NCBI RefSeq assembly: GCF_028476545.1
Contig: NW_026733235.1
Span: forward strand, 17,640-81,639
Direction: 5' to 3'
DNA: 64,000 nt
Origin: Physella acuta
Lineage: Eukaryota; Mollusca; Gastropoda; Physidae
The notes beneath the pieces are model-generated. The model was not told the DNA's origin. It searched no databases and worked only from the letters and a program-made list of their open reading frames with translations. The position numbers were made by a program, and so were the translations under genes. This document shows positions 26,520-38,900 of the stretch, piece by piece; positions within the stretch are counted from its first letter, which is position 1, and each line of letters starts with the position of its first letter.

Positions 26520-27370
26520 ATGGATCTAGATCTAGATCTAGTTGCTTTTGTAAGCAAAAATAAGTTGTTTTGCATCCGTGTGTTAGTTTTCCCTAGGTTA
26601 TAAAAATCACAATTTATTTTAAGAATGTTTCTAAAAATATAAAATAGTATCCAATTAAAATCGTGGAAACTGTCACATGGTCAAGATAGGCCAATCACAA
26701 AGCTAAGGGAAATTCCCTAAATATCGAAATGAGTTTCCTTGCTTGTTGTTAATTTCTCTTATGACCGTATTGACAGTATTGTTATTTTTACATATTATTG
26801 CACGTCTTAGTTTAAAGAAAATCAATGGTGTCATTCTAAATGGAAAAAGAATAATCCCGAGGTAGATCTATATTTCGCCTAAAATATTAGTAAAATTATA
26901 GCCTTCTAACTTCTAGGTAGGCTACAAAAACTAACTAGACTAGATCTAATAAATCTAATCTAGATCTAGATCTAGATTCTAGATCTACCTGAACTTACTG
27001 AGGCTACACTGGCTACAGTTACATTATGATTACTTGTCTTACTGAGTAGGCCTAACATTAACTAACTTAAACATAAATTTACTTAACTTTTAATTTAAGG
27101 ATGAATTTAGTTTATTTAAGTTTATAAATCTAGTTTCTAGATCTAGTTGTAGACAAGATCTAAAGTAGATCTGGACTAGAATACTTCAATAGTAAAGTTG
27201 TAGGATAGAGTTTTATTTTTATTTAGTTCTAGATTAAAGATCTAGATCTAGTCTAGCTACTTTATTGTCAGTGGCATTGTCTTAGTTAGACTCTTGCTCT
27301 TAGCCTTTACTTTAGATTTTAGATCATAGATTCTAGATCTTAACTAAAAAATAAATCTAGAATAGATCTT
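26520..27370. repeat. AGATCT-rich low-complexity region
   Basis: Short runs of TAGATCTAGATCTAG recur many times in AT-rich DNA. A palindromic kappaB-like GGGAAATTCCC lies at 26707-26717. No gene seen. Confidence 0.6.
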
Positions 27371-27379
27371 AGGAAGTGG

Positions 27380-28239
27380 CTATTGGAACCCGGGTCCTAA
27401 TAGCCTCGGCCGCTATTGGGACCCGGGTCCTAATAGCCTCGGCCGCTATTGGGACCCGGCATTAAGTTCGTTAAGCACTTGTACAACCTGTATTAAAATT
27501 ATACCTTTTATGTTTATTTGATTTTTCTTGTTGATTTGCTCGTATTTTGTTGTCTTTTATTGTAATTAGTTATGCGGATTATCTAGCGTTAGTTCTTGTG
27601 TTGCTATTACTAAATACCCTATATTTAGCTGTATATACAAAATCAGTAAATATATAGCAATTATCGTAAGACGTGGTCGAGTGGAGAACGCAGTACCTCC
27701 CGCATCTTGATCAGTTACGGGATCAGAACCTATCAAAGCTATCGTTTTTGCGTGAAATAAAGTGTATTTATCTAAGTCTAACATTCCATTGAGTTGTTTC
27801 CAAAAGTGTCTTTTTGTAATTGTTTTTTTTTTTAAAATAGATTTTTTTTTTCTTTCTAGATTTAGGTTTTTAAACACGCCAATTAGGCCCTATAAAAACA
27901 TCGTTGCTCCATTGATCGCCCGCTCGCGTTTTCTGGTCAGCGCACGGTCTAGCCTGGGTCACTGTGAGTTCAGATTGGTTTAGATGTGAACAGTGTAGGC
28001 GTATAGCATACGTCATAGCAAGACCATGGCTATGAGCTTGTCGAGATTCGTCGTCGCCGTAGTCCCCCCCCCCCTCCCCTCTCAACCCAGCAAGAGGGAA
28101 AAAACGGATTTGGGGTCATTGTGAGTTCAAATGTTACGTATTGCTTCTATTAAAGCGTACTACAACGCATACGTGATATTCGTGTTCAAGAAAACTGGCC
28201 AAAAGCTGTAGTCTGCAGCCTATATGAGCTATCTTATAC

Positions 28240-28303
<64 letters not shown>

Positions 28304-28630
28304 ATATTTGGACGGATAGACCTATGAAATCAAATTACGTTTAACAGAAGAAAAACAACAACACATTTTTACATGCGCGGCTCAACATGCGCTCGGTCAT
28401 AGAAGTTCATACCATAGGTCATAATTATATTATAGACCTAACGACACACAGTAATGATATCGGGTATTTAAAGCAAAATCTCAATATATCATTTAGAATT
28501 ACAGGGAAAAAAATCACAACAGAAAAGATATATTCTGCATCTTAAAAGAATTTTTGTATAACTAAATCTTAACAATTCTATTGGCTGGTCCCAATAGCGG
28601 CCGAGGCTATTAGGACCCGGGTCCGAATAG
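27380..28630. mobile_element. 1.25-kb non-autonomous element with ~45-bp terminal inverted repeats
   Basis: The left end CTATTGGAACCCGGGTCCTA, then ATAGCCTCGGCCGCTATTGGGAC, is inverted at the right end (28582-28630, ending GGACCCGGGTCCGAATAG). The left end carries almost two tandem copies of the terminal unit. The interior has a degenerate tRNA-like stretch (27667-27730) and a (TA)n(TG)n run (28240-28302), with no transposase frame. I could not find a clear target duplication, so the superfamily is open. Confidence 0.65.
28240..28302. repeat. (TA)n(TG)n microsatellite
   Basis: About 40 bp of TA followed by about 22 bp of TG. Confidence 0.95.
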
Positions 28631-28749
28631 ATGCATCCTAGATCTAATCAATAAGCCTAAGGTAGGTAGAGTAAGAACACACATCAGGGCGTCGCAATTC
28701 GCTCTTAGGGACCACCAGTCACACTACTGCAGGGACGCTGGGTCCCAGG

Positions 28750-29100
28750 TTCAGTTTAGTCACTGAATGTTATGACCTACCGTGTCCCTATTGTAGGGTG
28801 CTGTTTAAATTAAAATGAATGTAGGTGCCATAGTGCTCACAAAGGAGCCCTGGGTGCTGCAGGTCACCCGATCGTCAGGGCAGGGCACTGTTAAATGCAC
28901 CTGAATTGATTTAGTGAGTGATTAGTAGCCTGGTCACTTTATTAGCATCTGGGCGAATGTGGGTGCATCTGATTGGATTTAGTGAAAGATTATAGTAACC
29001 GACCTTGTCCCTAGTGTATGGCAATCTTTAAAATGAATGTAGGTACCACAGTGCTCATGGGGGAGCCTGGGTCACAGGGTCATGTGAATGGTGAAATTTG
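28750..29100. repeat. Diverged ~225-bp tandem duplication
   Basis: ACCTACCGTGTCCCTATTGT ... AAAATGAATGTAGGTGCCAT recurs as ACCGACCTTGTCCCTAGTGT ... AAAATGAATGTAGGTACCAC. Two old copies. Confidence 0.65.
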
Positions 29101-29489
29101 AAAGTTGAATCAAGTAGTACTTATGACCCCCTGTGCAATATGCCCAATCAACAGATCCCAGATTCTAATTTAGCTGCCAGAAACTCTGGGTGCAAAATTG
29201 TAAAAAAATGAGTGTCGCACCTCAGAAATTAAAAAAAAATTAATTGCAGAAACCTTCCCAAGAGTACTCTCAACAACTTCTTAAAGTTTCATGGTGATGG
29301 GTTCAACAGCGTAGTAATGCTTCATTAATTTTAATTTGTAAATGTGTTGTCACAATTTCTACCCCTTGTCACTCATAGTGTGAGTAGCTAGATTAGTTAG
29401 ACCATCTTTACTAATGTTATTGTAGCATGTCCATGCTCTGACAATAATCCAGACTTTTGCAACAGAGGATGCAAACAAAGTTTAGCGGT

Positions 29490-29918
29490 AATGATCTCCC
29501 CTAAGCGTTCTCTAATATTCTTATATAGCACTATGGGGGATGGCAACTCAGGATATGATTTTTAAGAAGTTTTTAAATACTTAAACTGTTTGAAATAGAA
29601 TAGAATCTCATAGAAAAAAAAGAATTATGAAACAGTTCTCGAGTTATAGGCATAAAAACCAAAAGTAGAATAAGTTCCACTTTCTGTTACTGGAAATCAC
29701 TGAATAGTTGATACAGAACAACAACTTTGATAGAATGCTATATATGAAGTTTCATCAACCTAGCTTTAACGTGTTCACAGACATACAGACAAGATAGCAA
29801 AATTAAGTTTTTCCAACACAGGGAGGTCTTAAATGTCAAGATTTGTGACAATGTCAATTTTGATGTTTTGCACAATTACTGTACTTCCTCTATAGTCCGT
29901 ATATGAGAAAGTAAAAAT
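29490..29918 (-). mobile_element. Dispersed repeat H, internally shortened copy
   Basis: Read in reverse, it starts TTTTACTTTCTCATATACGG, contains TTGATGAAACTTCATATATA, and ends with GAGTTGCCATCCCCCATAGT and CTTAGGGGAGATC. All of these blocks occur in order in the 60822-61590 copy. It ends only ~40 bp before the acceptor of the first NF-kappaB coding exon. Class unknown. Confidence 0.65.
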
Positions 29919-29963
29919 AAAAAAACCTGGTGCTTTAATTTTTTTCTCATTTCTCAGACAAAC

Positions 29964-32900
29964 ATGAGCATGTACAACAGCTCATCAGAGGACTCAGACA
30001 GCAAATATCTGAATGAGAACATTTTACCAGTAGACCTGCAGTCAAAAAATGTCATCCAGCAACCTTTCAGTTTACCCCTTCATACAGCCAATGGACAACT
30101 GAAATCTCTAGCTGGAACCAGCTATTCAAATGGTAACATTAATAATATATTCAAGTACTAGAGAGAGGAGTAGCTAGGGGAGGGTGGGTGTGTCAGCCAC
30201 CCCAGGTGCTGGCCATAGGGGGTGCCAAAAGGAGTAGAAAAAAATTTAAACGTTCTTTCTGAGCTGGATTATTTACTAAATTATAAGAGAATTGATCGTT
30301 ACTTTACTTAACAGGACAAACTGATTTAACATTTGTGCGAGAATATGCTTGTCAGAAAAAAAAATGTTGTTAAGTTGTTAAAAAAGTGCATATTTATTTG
30401 GGGGGGGGGGGTCAAAGTGATAGTTCGCCCCGCAAGCTGGATCAGGTTGTTACACCTCTGTTACCAGACCATAAGTATGTTTTGTATTAAAATATGTTTT
30501 TCGACACCTATGATAAGTAAAGTTTGTAAACATGGGCAGGGAAATTAAAGAAAGTAACATATAAACTGTAATGATTTAACTGCCCTGAATTTCTCATTTG
30601 GCTAACCAATCTGTTCTGACAATAATTAAAATTAATATTTGCACATTGCTCTACCTAATCATCAACTCAAGCAGAAAGGGGGAAAAGTTGTTAGTTGTTT
30701 TTATTTAATTAGGAAGAAAAGGATTTATAATTAATTATAATTTAATGTATCACCATTTGTCATATTTTGCCGAGTCAGCCATATTTTATGTTTTGCTTTT
30801 GCCTTGTTTTGTCAGGTACTATACAACCAGAGCCATATGTTGTTATCTCTGAGCAACCCCAGCAGAGGGGCTTCAGGTTCAGGTATGAATGTGAAGGGCC
30901 CAGTCATGGTGGGCTTCAAGGTACCAAAAGTGAGAGAAGTCGAAAATCATACCCATCTATTAAAGTAAGTTGCTACAAAGACAAGGTTTGTAAAGCTTAT
31001 TGATATGTGAAACAAGGTGGTCTAATGATTGTTAACTAGAAATCCATGAGTGCAGTTACCCTGCTTGAATCGGATGGATGTCTCTGAGTCTATCCAGCAC
31101 TGATGGGTACCTGGCTTTAGTCAGTGGTAATAAAGGTGGCTTAGTGTTGACCACAGAATTGCTGCAATTTTCAAGATAAAAAACAAATGAATTCATCTGT
31201 TGTATGGACCACACAGGTCTGAAAGGGAACTTAATTTTATACATCTATTTAATGAAAATGCTAATGTCACAATGATTTAGTAGCCTATCTATAGGCCTAT
31301 AATTTTCTTAATGTTTTAGGCAAAATTTACCTGAGGCATATTCTTTTTCCATTTATACCTAGATTCTAGAAGGACACTATAGATTTTCTTTTAACTAAAC
31401 AGTGCTAAGAATATATCAATTAACAGTTTTAACAGAATTTCATCCTCATAAAAAACATTTTTGGCCCATAATTGAAAAGATTTTAATTGATTGTTTTCCC
31501 AGATAGAAAACTACACTGGTGCTGCCAGAGTTGTTGTCAGCCTAGTCACAGATGAAAAAACACCAAGGTCCCATGCGCACAAACTGGTGGGAACCAGCTG
31601 CACTAATGGCTTATGTACTGTGGAGATCAAATCAAACGTCGATTGTATAAGGTCAGAAAATTGACTAAACTATGATATTTTTAGTTTATAATGGTTCAGT
31701 TTTTACAAATATTAAATTAAATATCTTGTAGGTAAGTTAGAATACTTAATTGTTATTACTATTTTTATAACTTTAATTTTTAAAATAACAGCATAGAAAT
31801 ATTGAATCAAGACAGAAAGTTTTGAAAAAAAATTGTTTGACTTTTTCACCAGTTTTCCCAACCTTTGCATTCTTCATGTGACGAGAAAACGTTTGGTCGA
31901 TGTTTTGACAGAGAGGAATATTGACTCAATCATCCTTAACAAAAAGGTGCAGGCCAACAACATGAACGTGGATCCACCAATCACAGGTAACCTAACAATG
32001 GATTTTAAAAAATCCACTAATCAGAGTTAATCTGTCAGTAGCTGAATCAAGGCTTTAGTTCACTCATTGTTGATAATATTACAATTATTATCTGACTCTA
32101 TGTATTAGATTTACCACTAACCGGAACACTAAATTCTTGCTCACTTTTAACTCAATAGCTAATAGCTGACTTTAGGCTTTAGGTTCCTCAGGGGTAGGTA
32201 ATCTGACTATTAATAATTTACATGGCTTTACTTCCACCAGTTGGCTGCCCCTATCTGGTATCATTTGGTTCTATGGAACACCATACCTTAACAAAATTGC
32301 TATTGTTGAGGCTCTTAACTTATTATACAATCGACTTTTAAAATGTTTTGTTTAATTTAGTTTCAGAAATATTTGTATATTGTTGACAAATATAAACTCT
32401 ACAGATGAGGACAAACGCATTGCCAGGCAACAGGCAGAGGAGCAGTCTAAAACAATGCAGCTAAATGTTGTCCGGTTATGTTTCCAAGTTTTCCTCCGCA
32501 ACCCTGACGGATCTCTGGGCAAACTGTTGCCCCCAGTTGTGTCCCATCCCATCTATGACAGCAGTAAGTCTGTTCTCTCATCATTTTGTCATGGCCCAAA
32601 ACAGATACCTAAAATTTAAAATGTTAGATCATTTAGTCTTCTTCTGATCAGATTTGTTTGTATGTTTATGTTGGATACACTAATAGGTATACTGGATGAG
32701 TTTGTGTTTTTAAATTAAATAAATAATTTTTGTCCAATATAAAATATATATAAAAATGCAAACGAGCTTGAACACAAGTAGCTTTAGTCAATTCATTTTC
32801 ACATGTTTGCTTAAGTTACATGACCTACAAGTCTTATATAACTTTACTAACTATTGAAGTCAAACATAGTAGCCAATTAAAAAAAAATGTTGATAAACTA

Positions 32901-35900
32901 TTTTCTTTCCGTTATACAACTTTACTAACTATTGAAATCAAAACATGAAACCAATTTTTGTTAAAATGTTGATAAATCTTTGTCCCTGTACAGAATCCCC
33001 TGGAGCTTCAGCACTAAAGATTTGTCGCATGGATAAGTATGGAGGCTGCTGTTCAGGAAATGAAGAAGTTTTTTTATTGTGTGAAAAGGTTCAGAAAGGT
33101 TAGGATCCAACTTTTAAAGGATGATGTTGTTACGCATTTTAAAAAATCATTTTTATTTAATTATTGCCCAATCAAAAGTAGAAAATTACTGAAAGAAAAA
33201 AAATCAGATATGAATTAAGATATATCTTTATTTCCAGATGACATCCAAGTGAGGTTTGTGGAACAAAACCCAGATGGCAGCGTTAAATGGGAGGCGTTTG
33301 GTAACTTTGGTCCTCTTGATGTCCACAGACAGGTGAGCCTTCATTAATTTATCAACTTTATGTCATTAGATAGGTGATTAATGAAGTGTATCCACTTTAT
33401 GTCATTAGACAGTTGAGCATTACATTTATCCACTTGACGTCCATAAAAATGTTTAGAAAGTCATCTTTAAATTTTTCCATCTCTTTTACTGAACGCATTC
33501 AGTCCTTCTAGTGTAAAGGCATCACCTAATGCTGGGACATTACTTTTCAGTACGCCATTGTGTTCAAAACTCCAGCCTACTGGAACACCATGATTGACAA
33601 GGCTGTCAATGTTCTCATCATGCTGCAGCGCAAGTCTGACCAGGAGGTCAGTGAACCCAAGGCCTTCACCTACTTCCCTCAAAACAGAGGTGAGAACTTT
33701 GTCCTTATCCTACAGCCTTTTCAGTGTTAAGTTTACATCTATGATATCTTCACTGCCATATCACAATCACCTTAGTCATGCTTGGAAACAGTTATAAAAA
33801 ATATAATAACTCAATGCTGTAAGTAATAATTCTGGAGCAGAAATGATCCAATTTTTAAAAAAAGTTTGGGTTTTTAACCATTAAGTTGAAGACCCAAAAA
33901 TAAACCATTTCAACTTTTAGCTCAATAAGGTTTAATTATTTTTTTTTTGTGTATTTTTGTTTCAATATTTACAACTATTGGAGCGGCATGATTGATATCC
34001 ATGTTAAATGTATGTTCAGACAAAGACAACATTGCGAGCAAGAAAAGGAAGCGTATTCCACTTGACGGCTACGACTTTGGTGGAGATGGTAGCCAAGGCG
34101 GCTCTGGCATGGGTGACGGTGGACTTGGTGGAATGGGCCACAATGGTGGAAATGGTGGTGTGGGAATGTGCAATGGCCCTGGGAGTGGTGGTGGAGGTGG
34201 TGGCAATATGATAGGATCAAATGGTAATGATGTCATGTGTTTTCTCATTTGCTTTTGTTGTCCTGTGTCTGGGATTCAAATAAAGTTTTGTTAAAACTAA
34301 ACTAGTTTCTGATGATAATGCTGCAAACTGTTTGTAGCCATCAAACAGATTTAGATAAATTATTTTCAAAATTGGCTAGAAAAACTAATCTAAAAACATT
34401 TGTAAGCAATAACATTGCCATGGCTGTTTTCACTAAAGATTGTATATAAATTCATATAGTTATTTGAAAAAGTTATTTATTTTTAGACATTAAATTTTTG
34501 ACTTTGTCAAAGTAAGTTTGATGCTGTTGTATATTTTAATTATTTTAACTATATTCTTCACAGAGATGGTCATGCATAACTATATTTCTATCCCAACAAT
34601 GGTGGAAGAAGGTAAAAATGGTGGGGTGTAGCCATAATACAACACATCATGTCATTCTTAAAATATGTAGTAAATAATGTATAAAGATTTTTATTAGGAT
34701 GGTTAATAGCTATAATGTTAAAATTATAATCGAAATATGGTAATTTGGTTAATTTAATTATTGTTTTTACTATAAATCATATTTTAAATGATTAAATTCC
34801 TTTGCTGTTAGCTGCCAGGGAGGAGTTTGAAAGGAATAACAGAGTACTGGATAGCCAGGTTTTGAGGGCAAGGCTGGATAGGAAGAGAGATAACTCCAGC
34901 TCCATGTCCAGTGATAACGACCCTTGGTTCTCAACTGATGATGGGGATATAGAAGTTGATGCAGCCATCATGCCCACTTCCCCTGCCACCTCCAAGATGT
35001 ATGAACACAATGAAACATTGAAGGTAAATTTAGCATTGATCAGAAAATTTTACAACTGTGACCACAACATTTGAAACGTGCATTCAATAAGTATACAGAC
35101 ATATATTATATACAGAATTGTGCAATTATTTTATCTTTACTGCTGTAGCTCAATTAATTTTTATTTTTATATCAGACGGTTGAAACTACTGTAAAAAACA
35201 TTGTTTAGTGTTAAAGGGTTTAATGAGACAAAAATAAATTGCCCAGCAAAATGTGAGATGATCATTTTTAATGTGGACACAATTAGGCCATTTAAAGAGC
35301 TATGGATGAAATAATGAAAAATATTCAAGTAATGTTGTGCTTATTTTCTTTTAGAAAGAAAAACTGAAATCTCCATTAGCAAAAGAGTACCACACATCTC
35401 CAGCTAGGCCTTCAGAACAATCCCAGTCAAACAAAGATGACAAAACATCTCCAAGAAAATCCCCATCAAATAAAGATGACAAAACATCTCCAGGAAAATC
35501 CTCATCTAACAAAGAAGAGAAAACAAGGTCCCCCCAAGATGTTATACTGGAATGGGTGGACTCTGGTGTAGACCCTGGCTCAGGAGGAAAATCTCTGATC
35601 TCGCTGGAGGAGAAAAAGATGGTGAGCTCACACAGGGTCAAACATTCCAACACTGAAATCTCTATCAAGGAGGAGAGCGAGGACGGGGGCCAGAGGAAGT
35701 CTCTGTCATCCTCAGACGAGCACCTGGAGCCGGATGTAAAGATGGACGTCAATTCTGAAGGTGTCAGGAGTGACGAGGGTTTCTCTGAAACATCTGAGGA
35801 GGCGGGGCTTAAAGGTCAGCAGATGTCACCTAATAAAGTAGTGCCTGGATCAGTGCCGTCCAATCAGTCGTCAGGTACGATTTTCTGTCACGCTTCATTT

Positions 35901-38900
35901 GTTTTCATAGTCTTAGTTCTTGTGTTAAAGTCTCAGGAAAATATAAGTTACCTAGGAGGGCTTGGCTATCATTGAAGTAGAGTTCACCGGTTTCTGTAAT
36001 CTCAGGATATAAAGAGAGACTGTGGTTAGCACTATACTCTCCCTAATGTGAATCAGGTATCCATCATAGCTGGGTGGACATCCTATGAACTCGAGACCTT
36101 CATGTTAGCAGTTGTGACTTATAAACATCTCCAAAAAGCTGGAAAATATTTTTTTTTAAAAATAAAGATACAATCTATAACCTATTGATGTTGTATGGTA
36201 ATGTTAGATTTAGTTGCATCACATATCTTCACACACTCCTCCTTCCTTTCCTGTTAACACTTACTTCCACACACCCATTTAACTCCATTTTCACACATTC
36301 TGTATCAGAGTACTTTAGAAAAAAAGTCAATTTTATTTTTACTGTAAATTATTTTTCTTCCCAGCTCACTAAATTTTTTTTTCTAGCTGTAATGTCCCAC
36401 TGCACTAAGTATATTTATATTCCAGAAACTTCTACCACCCATTGCCAGCAGCTGACTGAAAAAGTGCGTCAGGTGACTGGTCGTGTCGCAGAGAGAACTC
36501 TAGCAGCGTTGACTGACTTTGCTGAAACTGGGGACATCAGACATCTTTTACTGGTGCAGCGCCATCTGTTGGCTGTTAGCAACAAAAATGGGGATCTGTA
36601 AGATTTTATTTACAAGTTTTTTAAAATCTCAAATTAAGTAATATTGCTCAATTTGAATTGATACTCAGCAATGTTTAACTTCTATATATTTTCCTAATGT
36701 CTTCTGAACTCTTGAAATTTTTTTTTTCTTACTGTGAATTAGGTCTCTACACCTGACTGTCATTAACTCACAAACGGAAGCTTTGAAAGGATTGTTGGAT
36801 GTTATGTGTACACTCCCTGAATCTAAACGCCACATCAACTCACTCAACTTACTGCGCCAGGTCAGATTTTAGTTTCTCTGTCTAAACTGTTGGGAACTTG
36901 CACTTAGAGTTTAGCCCTGTTTACCATTGGATTTGATACAGAGTATTTTATAAAATAGTTCAGCTGTTTAGGTCTACTCATTGTACTGATGAGTACTATT
37001 GTGTAGTAACCATGATTAGCTATAATCAGTTTTTTTTTTCTTTTCTCTTTGAATGAAATTCAATTTAAATAGTAAATATAACATACTTTAACCTTTTTTT
37101 ATAATTTACCAAAGCCCTCCCTAGAAGTTTCAAATTATTTACTCACATCTCCATAGCAAAGTTTCTGAATTACCCAGCAAGTAATCAACAAACAAAAAGC
37201 CTCCCAATCTTAGCATTATGTTTCTTTACAGCTAAATTTGTTGTACATTTGATCTATAAATATTTCTTTATGTTAATCATAACACTCATCCTTACTTCAT
37301 GCCAAAGTATATTTGTAGAGCAGTCAATGTATCATTTTTTTAAAGTTAGTTGAGAGAGTTGAATGTTGACTTTTTTCACAGACCCCCTTACACCTGGCCT
37401 CAGTGATGAACCAGGAGGGGATGGTTGAGTTGTTGCTGCACGCTGGCGCTGACCCAACCATCGCTGACCGCAACGGCAACACCCCAGCTCACCTGGCTGT
37501 TTTAAACAACGCAGAAAAATGCCTGAAAATTCTGGTCAAGTATCTGAGACCTGGGCAAAGTCAGTTCAACCCTTTCCCAGAGTTGAATTACCTCAATTAT
37601 GATGGTAGGGTCAATTTTACAGCACACTTTATTAGTGCTATTTTTAAATACTTTTAACTATAATTCAGTAAATAATTGTAAAAGTAAAGTTTCACTTTTG
37701 CATCTAACAATGAAATAGGTTGATGAAATAGTGCTTATCTGTCTCTTGATCATGGCATATGAAGAGAGGGTGAGGTGAACACTATGCCCAGCCACCTTAA
37801 CTTACCCTAAAGAGGGTCAGGGGTTAGCTGTGCGACGTCCTACAGACTTGAGTATGAGATCCGAACTCGAGACTTTCAAGTTAGCTATTGAGCTCTCTAC
37901 CACCAACAATAAATATCAATTTGACTACTGAGAAAAACATTCTTCTCAAAGTTTATTTGTAGATTGTGTGAAATGTTGATAACATACCAGGCTAATAACT
38001 ATATTGACATGTAACAGGCTACTCCCCCGTCCACCTGGCCGCCATGGCAGGAAGTGTTGACATGCTGCAGCTGCTGGTGTTTGCCCAGGCTCTGGTGGAC
38101 CTGCCTGATGGCAAGTCTGGCAAGACAGCCCTGCACCACGCTGTGGACAATGGTGATCTGCCTGTGGCCAGCTACTTGTTGTTGGAGGTGAGACACTGAT
38201 TTTTTTTTCTGGAGCTTTAAGTTTGTAGAATTTTGTTAGGGTGAGTAGTATGTATAACACAAAGGAAACAAAACTATAATAACCCTAATGCTTAACTGAA
38301 TCAAACAACATTTTGCCCTTAGTATGCACTGTTTGTTATGACTTGACAATACACATATTGAAAATCATAACAGTTCTTCTATTTTAAAAAATCAATATTT
38401 TTATCTATATTTAGTTATTCAAACATATAACTGTTAAGCTAATTCTTAACCTCAAAAAGACATCAAAATATTTTTTACTACTAATCTAAATTTAGGCACA
38501 AAGTCTTGGCTAAAACTTATAAAATAGAATGAGAATCTCAAAGAGTTGGTAGTTTCAGCCTTGACCTTGCATTCAAAGAGTTTTCCAGCCTTGGCCTTGT
38601 AACTATGGTAACGCCAGTTCATCTTTTATCACCAGGCCCAAGCTGACGTCAACGCCAGGTGTTTTGATGGGAACACAGCGCTGCACATAGCATGTGCACG
38701 GCAGCTGGTGGGGATGGTGGCGCTGCTTGTCACAGCCGGGGCCGACCTGAACTGCGAGAATGAGGAGATTCCTGACCCAGATTTGGGAGGAGAAGAAAAC
38801 TCTTGCATCAACCGCAGGGGCTTGAGGCCTGTGGATTACGCTGATGATAATGAACAGGTAATTTAACTTGCTAATGTAGACTACACATATGTGGGTATAT

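Larger units (their letters stand above)
30816..33689 (+). other. Exons encoding the Rel homology region (DNA-binding and IPT dimerisation domains)
   Basis: Exons 30816-31986 and 32405-32563 give the N-terminal DNA-binding half: RFRYECEG recognition loop, [34 protein letters not shown]. Exons 32994-33689 give the dimerisation half: [45 protein letters not shown], and [20 protein letters not shown]. The block order is that of p105/p100 and all signature motifs are intact. Confidence 0.96.
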
